From NCBI GenBank assembly GCA_946699065.1, contig CAMPDV010000221.1, positions 124,001 to 188,000 on the forward strand: a stretch of 64,000 nt of DNA, read 5' to 3'. Of this stretch, positions 59,931 to 64,000 are shown in pieces. The translations under genes and the position numbers were made by a program. Below the pieces are notes generated by a model. That model made no database searches and had not been told where the DNA came from. It saw only the letters and a program-made list of their open reading frames with translations. Numbering within the stretch: position 1 is the stretch's first letter; each line of letters begins with the position of its first letter. The DNA is from Loxodes magnus. Lineage: Eukaryota; Ciliophora; Karyorelictea; Loxodida; Loxodidae.

Positions 59931-62206
59931 ATGTAGGCAACTACATGTTCGTTATGTGATGATGAGTTTAATGAGACTATTAAGAAGCCTAAAGAAATGG
60001 AGTGCTAATGTATAGCTTGTGAAAAATGTCTTAGTACAATGTATAAACGAAATAATATAATATTCTGTATTCACCATAACTTAAAATCTAATAAACTAGT
60101 ATAGGAACTTAAAACAATAGAAACTAAAGTTTATAATTAGTGTTAAGAGCATTAACTTGAATTAAAATTCATTTGTTCTAAAGATAATTAACTTATATGT
60201 AGTACTTGCTTATTATCAACTCACAATCATGAGGCTGTACTAATTTAAGATAAAATTAGAGGTTTGCAGGAGGAATTAAAGACAAAACTACAATTACTAC
60301 AAGAAACTATACAGTTATAACATAAGAGAGTAACCTTTATTAAAGATCAATAATCAATAAGCTAAGCAAAACTTGTTACTAGAAATATGATTTTTAAAAT
60401 AAAGGAGAGATTATAATTCTAAATAATGTCTATTATTTAAAAACACTTTAACAAAAACTTAAGCTTATTCAATAGATCATAGTAAGATATTTCGTCTAAC
60501 TTAATGAAATCCCATAGCATATAAAATAAAATAAATGAAATAGCCTAGCTTGAAGAAACAACTATAGATCAATGTGAGCTAAAGAAGTAGAAGATAGATA
60601 ATTTATTAGAACAATTACTTAACTAGGAATAAAAATAGTAGAAATGGAGCATTTAAGATTATAAGAACTAAAATATTTATAATATAGTCATATAAGAGTT
60701 ATATGAAAGTGAGCTGTTCTAAGAATTAAGAGAAAAAAGAGATATTTAAAAATATAAATTAGAAGATAGAATATCATCTCTGGATTAAAAGATAACTGAT
60801 TATACTTAGTAATTATAAAGTCTAAATGAAGAATAAAGAAATAATAAAGATAAGATAGTTCAACTAGAATAAGACAATTAAAAATAAATTATATATATTC
60901 AAGAACAGATTGAGTAGATAAAAGGCCTATAGAATGTAAATTAAATCATGAGAACTTAAATAGACGAATTGACATAATAAAATACTAAACTTAACCAAAC
61001 AATTTAGATATAAATTTGATAAATTCAAGAACTAGAATAAGTTAAATAGACTTTGGATTAAAAGAGCAAGGAATAAGAAGATTTAATAAGAAATTTATAA
61101 TAGAACATTTAAAATCTTAATAAATAGATAGATACATTAATTTAATAAAAAACAGCTTAAGAGTAAGAAATAAAAGAAAAATCGACATAAATTTAAAATT
61201 TAACAGAAGAAGTGCGAAAACTTAGTCAATAAAATGAAGAGAAAGAATAAATAAAAATACAATTAAACCAACAAATAGAATTTATAAGATGAAGTATTTT
61301 TAGATTAGAATTAAAGCAAGAAAAAAATTTAAAAATAATTACAAATAGAAGCAATAACAAATCTTCCATACATTTAACTAATTACTTAAGAATAAAATAA
61401 GAATCTAATATTCTTTAATCAGTAAAAAAATCAGTATCACCTTAAACTTAAACTTAATCGGCAGTATCTAATTTATAAGCTGTATCTGCAAATGATACTT
61501 CATGTTATTAAACTAGTAACAATTAGATAATTTTAGTAGGAGGATAAGATTAAAATAGATATTAAAAGAATGTTTTAAAATAGAAAATAATTAAATAGTA
61601 AATCAATCTAATTTAATATTTCCCAGAAAAAGAACTTCATTATCATACGATAATTTAAATATCATTTATGTTATTGGGGGATAAGATGTTTAATATAATT
61701 ATATGAACGAATGTGAGATATATGATATAAAAAATAATAAAGCTAGTTAAATAGCACAACATATTTATAAAGGAGAACGACATGGAACTTGTTATGCATA
61801 TGATATGATATTTACATTTGGAGGATATTATAATATAAATAACTAAAATCAATAAAAAGATTTTACATGCTTTTATGATATAATAATTAATAAATGATAA
61901 TATTCAACAACTATTAAATTACCAAAAGAAGCGCGTTGAATATCAGCAATTTATATATAAGAAAAAGAATAAGTATTTATGTATGATAATTGAAATTACT
62001 TATAGCAAACATTGTCATTTGATTGAAAAAATATAATAGATAATGGTGAAGCATTTCCTAAATAAGATTTATCGTTTTGATATAATGGAATTTATGATAA
62101 AAATAAAATATGAATGTACTCGTCAGATTCTAATTAGCAAGATATATTATATTATTATGATATAAATGTAGCAAGCAATAGAAAATGGGAAAAGTGTTAG
62201 TTATGA
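59931..62206 (+). CDS. TRIM-like RING/B-box/coiled-coil/kelch protein, copy 4
   Basis: ATG at 59931 begins MQATTCSLCDDEFNE. The RING cysteines (CQCIACEKC) and the B-box (CQEHQLELKFICSKDNQ, CSTCLLSTHNHE) are intact, followed by a coiled coil of roughly 400 residues and kelch repeats (IIYVIGGQDV-type, FTFGGYYN, KIWMYSSDSN). It ends on TGA at 62204-62206 after WEKCQL, aligned with copy 3. A one-base loss near 61575, just before the kelch domain, breaks the frame; all sequence on either side is well preserved. It is a near-intact relative of copy 3, so either a fresh pseudogene or an assembly error. Confidence 0.8.
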
Positions 62207-62209
62207 AAC

Positions 62210-62845
62210 AGTAAAATAAACATATTTAATCTTATTTAATTAATTTTACTAAATTACCTAATAATTTATACTTAATTTAATAACTTTTAATTACATAAAA
62301 TAGTGTATAAATCTTATTACTTTATAATTATAATAGAAATAATAAAAAATAGTTTAATTGACCCTAATAATCGTAAAAAACAAAAAAAAATTAAAATTTC
62401 ATAAATTTAAACTTACAAAAATGAAGCTGGTCTTTTGATTTAATAAAGAAGAAATAACTAAATAAAAATAAAAAATATCAAGTCCTTTAAAAATAGATAA
62501 AAATAGAAGTGTTAGAACTATATAATATAATATTATTTAAGAATTAAAATTGCTTATACAACTTAAAAGAGAGAATTTGCTTATTAAAAGAAAATAATCA
62601 AAAGCGCTTAAAGATCTACTAAAAATTTGAAATAAAAATATGAATAAGGAAAGAGATTTTTCTTAATGATATATTTAAAGAAAGTAAAATTAAAACATAA
62701 TAACAAAAATTAAAATAAAAGATTATTAAAAAAAGTAGGGATTCATAATTTAGGAACTGAATATAAAATTATAATTAAATAGAAAATTGAAGGATTAGAA
62801 TAATTGCAATAAAATGATTCTATAAAACTGATTTGATTTAAAGAA
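62210..62845. other. AT-rich sequence with no supported gene
   Basis: Nothing recognised; Lys/Asn-rich chance translations only. Confidence 0.45.
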
Positions 62846-62849
62846 AAGC

Positions 62850-63180
62850 AATTTAATTTTTTAAAATTTAAATCCATTAAAAGAAAGGCTATATCAGTAA
62901 CTCAATATATCATTTAGATAATATTAGTAAGATATTCTGGAATTGGAAGGAGAAAAAGATTGATAATTACGAAAAATTTTATAAGATTAATTACGGTAAT
63001 AGATACTGGCACATAAGATGTTCGTATCTCATTATGCATCCTACTGAACGTTGTATGGAAAATCAGTAAATATTTCTTGATTTTAATATCTTATTCCCCA
63101 TCAAAGAAATATTTATACTTATAAATTAGAATATGATGATTAACATACTTTGATATATCAAGCAACTAGAAAGTTTGAAA
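62850..63180 (+). CDS. Unknown protein fragment
   Basis: One frame reads KGYISNSIYHLDNISKIFW, NWKEKKIDNYEKFYKINYG, NRYWHIRCSYLIMHPTER and FLDFNILFPIKEIF. Trp, His, Cys and Pro content is higher than chance in this AT-rich setting. No start, stop or family assigned; probably a remnant. Confidence 0.35.
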
Positions 63181-63229
63181 ATAGAGATAATATAGAAATA
63201 ACTAAGTGAAAAATTTTCGTTTGATAACA

Positions 63230-64000
63230 TTTTCATTAAATTATACTTCTTTTTTTAAAATTTAATCTTAAATATTTGTTAAAATTTCTGCAAGCTTATT
63301 TATTAATTTATTTTTAATTATTTTAAATAAATATTCTTCTTGATGTAAGATTAGTTTTCTATTATATTTATGTTTTCCTTTTTAATTTTAAAATTCAGGA
63401 ATTTGATATTATTTCTTTTTATGTTATTAATTTCAATGAGAAAGATTATGATTTTTTCTTTATTTTTTTGTTGCGTAAAATTCAGAGCAAAGTCTTGTCA
63501 TTTTTTCTAATATCCAATCTATCATTTTCAAATACAATCTTTGATATCGATCTTTCTTTATTAAATTTGTTTTGCTTAGATATTAATGTAGTTTATCTAA
63601 AATGTCTTATTTTGATGTTTATTATTTACTTTACTCTGTTTTAATATTCATTATAATACTTTTTTAATAATTTAGCAATCAGTTATCTTCTGTTGCCATA
63701 GTTTTAATAAGTATGCTATATTAACATTATTATTTAATTTTTAATGTCTATTTTATAGCTTAAGATATTACTAATCTTGCAAAATATTATTTACTATGTT
63801 ATTAACTACGAATTTTAATCTTTTTTATTCAGTATTTAAATTTCAGAACTTAAACTATCTCATTCAGGATTTTTTCTTAAAGTTATTTCTTAAACTGAAT
63901 TACTTACTCACTTGTTTATTTTAAATATTACATTATTTTTCAATAATCTTATTTTCTTTAGTCTTAAGTAAGTGATATAACTCTTAATATTTCTTATTCA
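63230..64000 (-). CDS. Unknown helical protein, 5-prime end outside the window
   Basis: The minus strand gives a long charged frame entering from the right edge: KQLQEKILNEIVQVLKF, TMATEDNWLLNYQKSIIM, DKLHQYLSKTNLIKKDRYQ and KMIDWILEKMTRLCSEFYA, then a Lys/Asn-rich end. TGA (Trp) and TAA/TAG (Gln) occur in frame. It could be another coiled-coil member. Completeness cannot be judged from this window. Confidence 0.4.

Noticed and set aside
14018-61852. Standard-code open frames of 60-100 codons scattered over both strands
   Set aside because: They are chance openings in AT-rich DNA or shadows of genes readable under the reassigned code; none carries a domain, and several run antisense to or out of frame with kelch, WD40 or membrane-protein genes.
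1-64000. tRNA, rRNA, CRISPR array, telomere repeats, bacterial operons
   Set aside because: No conserved rRNA blocks, no convincing tRNA cloverleaf with B-box, no spaced direct-repeat array, no telomere tract and no ribosome-binding-site pattern were seen.

Overview
The window is very AT-rich (long stretches near 80 percent A+T), has no rRNA or tRNA gene that I can recognise, and has no standard-code reading frame longer than about 100 codons. It becomes readable only with a different code: UAA and UAG as glutamine and UGA as tryptophan, with UGA apparently also the stop. In-frame stop triplets fall where known families need Gln or Trp: the SGSxD...IKIWDF and KWIVSG blocks of WD40 repeats, the KIWMYSPD block of kelch domains, and a residue in two membrane-protein paralogues written TGA in one and TGG in the other. 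Such a code is known from karyorelict ciliates (Loxodes and relatives) and, in a variant where all three triplets can also stop, from the heterotrich Condylostoma. The genes whose ends I can place finish on TGA, twice as tandem TGA-TGA, never on a shared TAA or TAG, so I favour a karyorelict ciliate. This is inference from sequence alone.

Layout. 1-14 kb: gene fragments and decayed copies (WD40 pseudogenes, a coiled-coil plus CCHC zinc-knuckle Gag-like ORF on the minus strand, a small duplicated ORF called R1, an SPRY-like gene, GC-richer coding islands with a shared hairpin tail). 14-20 kb: a compact 192-residue gene, long AT-rich gaps, and an ORF cut off by the second R1 copy. 20-25.8 kb: an apparently intact seven-bladed WD40 gene, two coiled-coil genes, a decayed Gag-like copy and a mosaic segment. 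26-31 kb: one very long frame for a polytopic membrane protein. 31-40 kb: a RING/B-box/coiled-coil/kelch (TRIM-like) gene, an inverted relative of the membrane protein, and a decayed second TRIM-kelch copy. 40-47 kb: mixed-strand coding remnants. 47-52 kb: a third TRIM-kelch copy and a coiled-coil gene on the minus strand. 52-59 kb: remnants, including a third Gag-like region. 59.9-62.2 kb: a fourth TRIM-kelch copy. 62.8-64 kb: two more coding fragments, the last running off the edge.

The dominant theme is expansion and decay of a few families: TRIM-kelch (four copies), WD40 (one intact, two decayed, one fragment), a coiled-coil family beside the WD40 genes (three copies), the Gag-like coil-knuckle ORF (three copies), the R1 ORF (two copies) and a short 3-prime hairpin tail (five copies). 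Repeat-bearing proteins that share N-terminal modules, together with ubiquitin-ligase-like RING/B-box proteins, suggest rapidly evolving recognition or adaptor proteins, but no pathway can be assigned.

Limits: all translations were done by eye under the reassigned code. Without ordinary stop codons, open frames alone prove little, so calls rest on domain motifs, paralogy within the window and codon-level conservation. Boundaries marked as approximate are rough.
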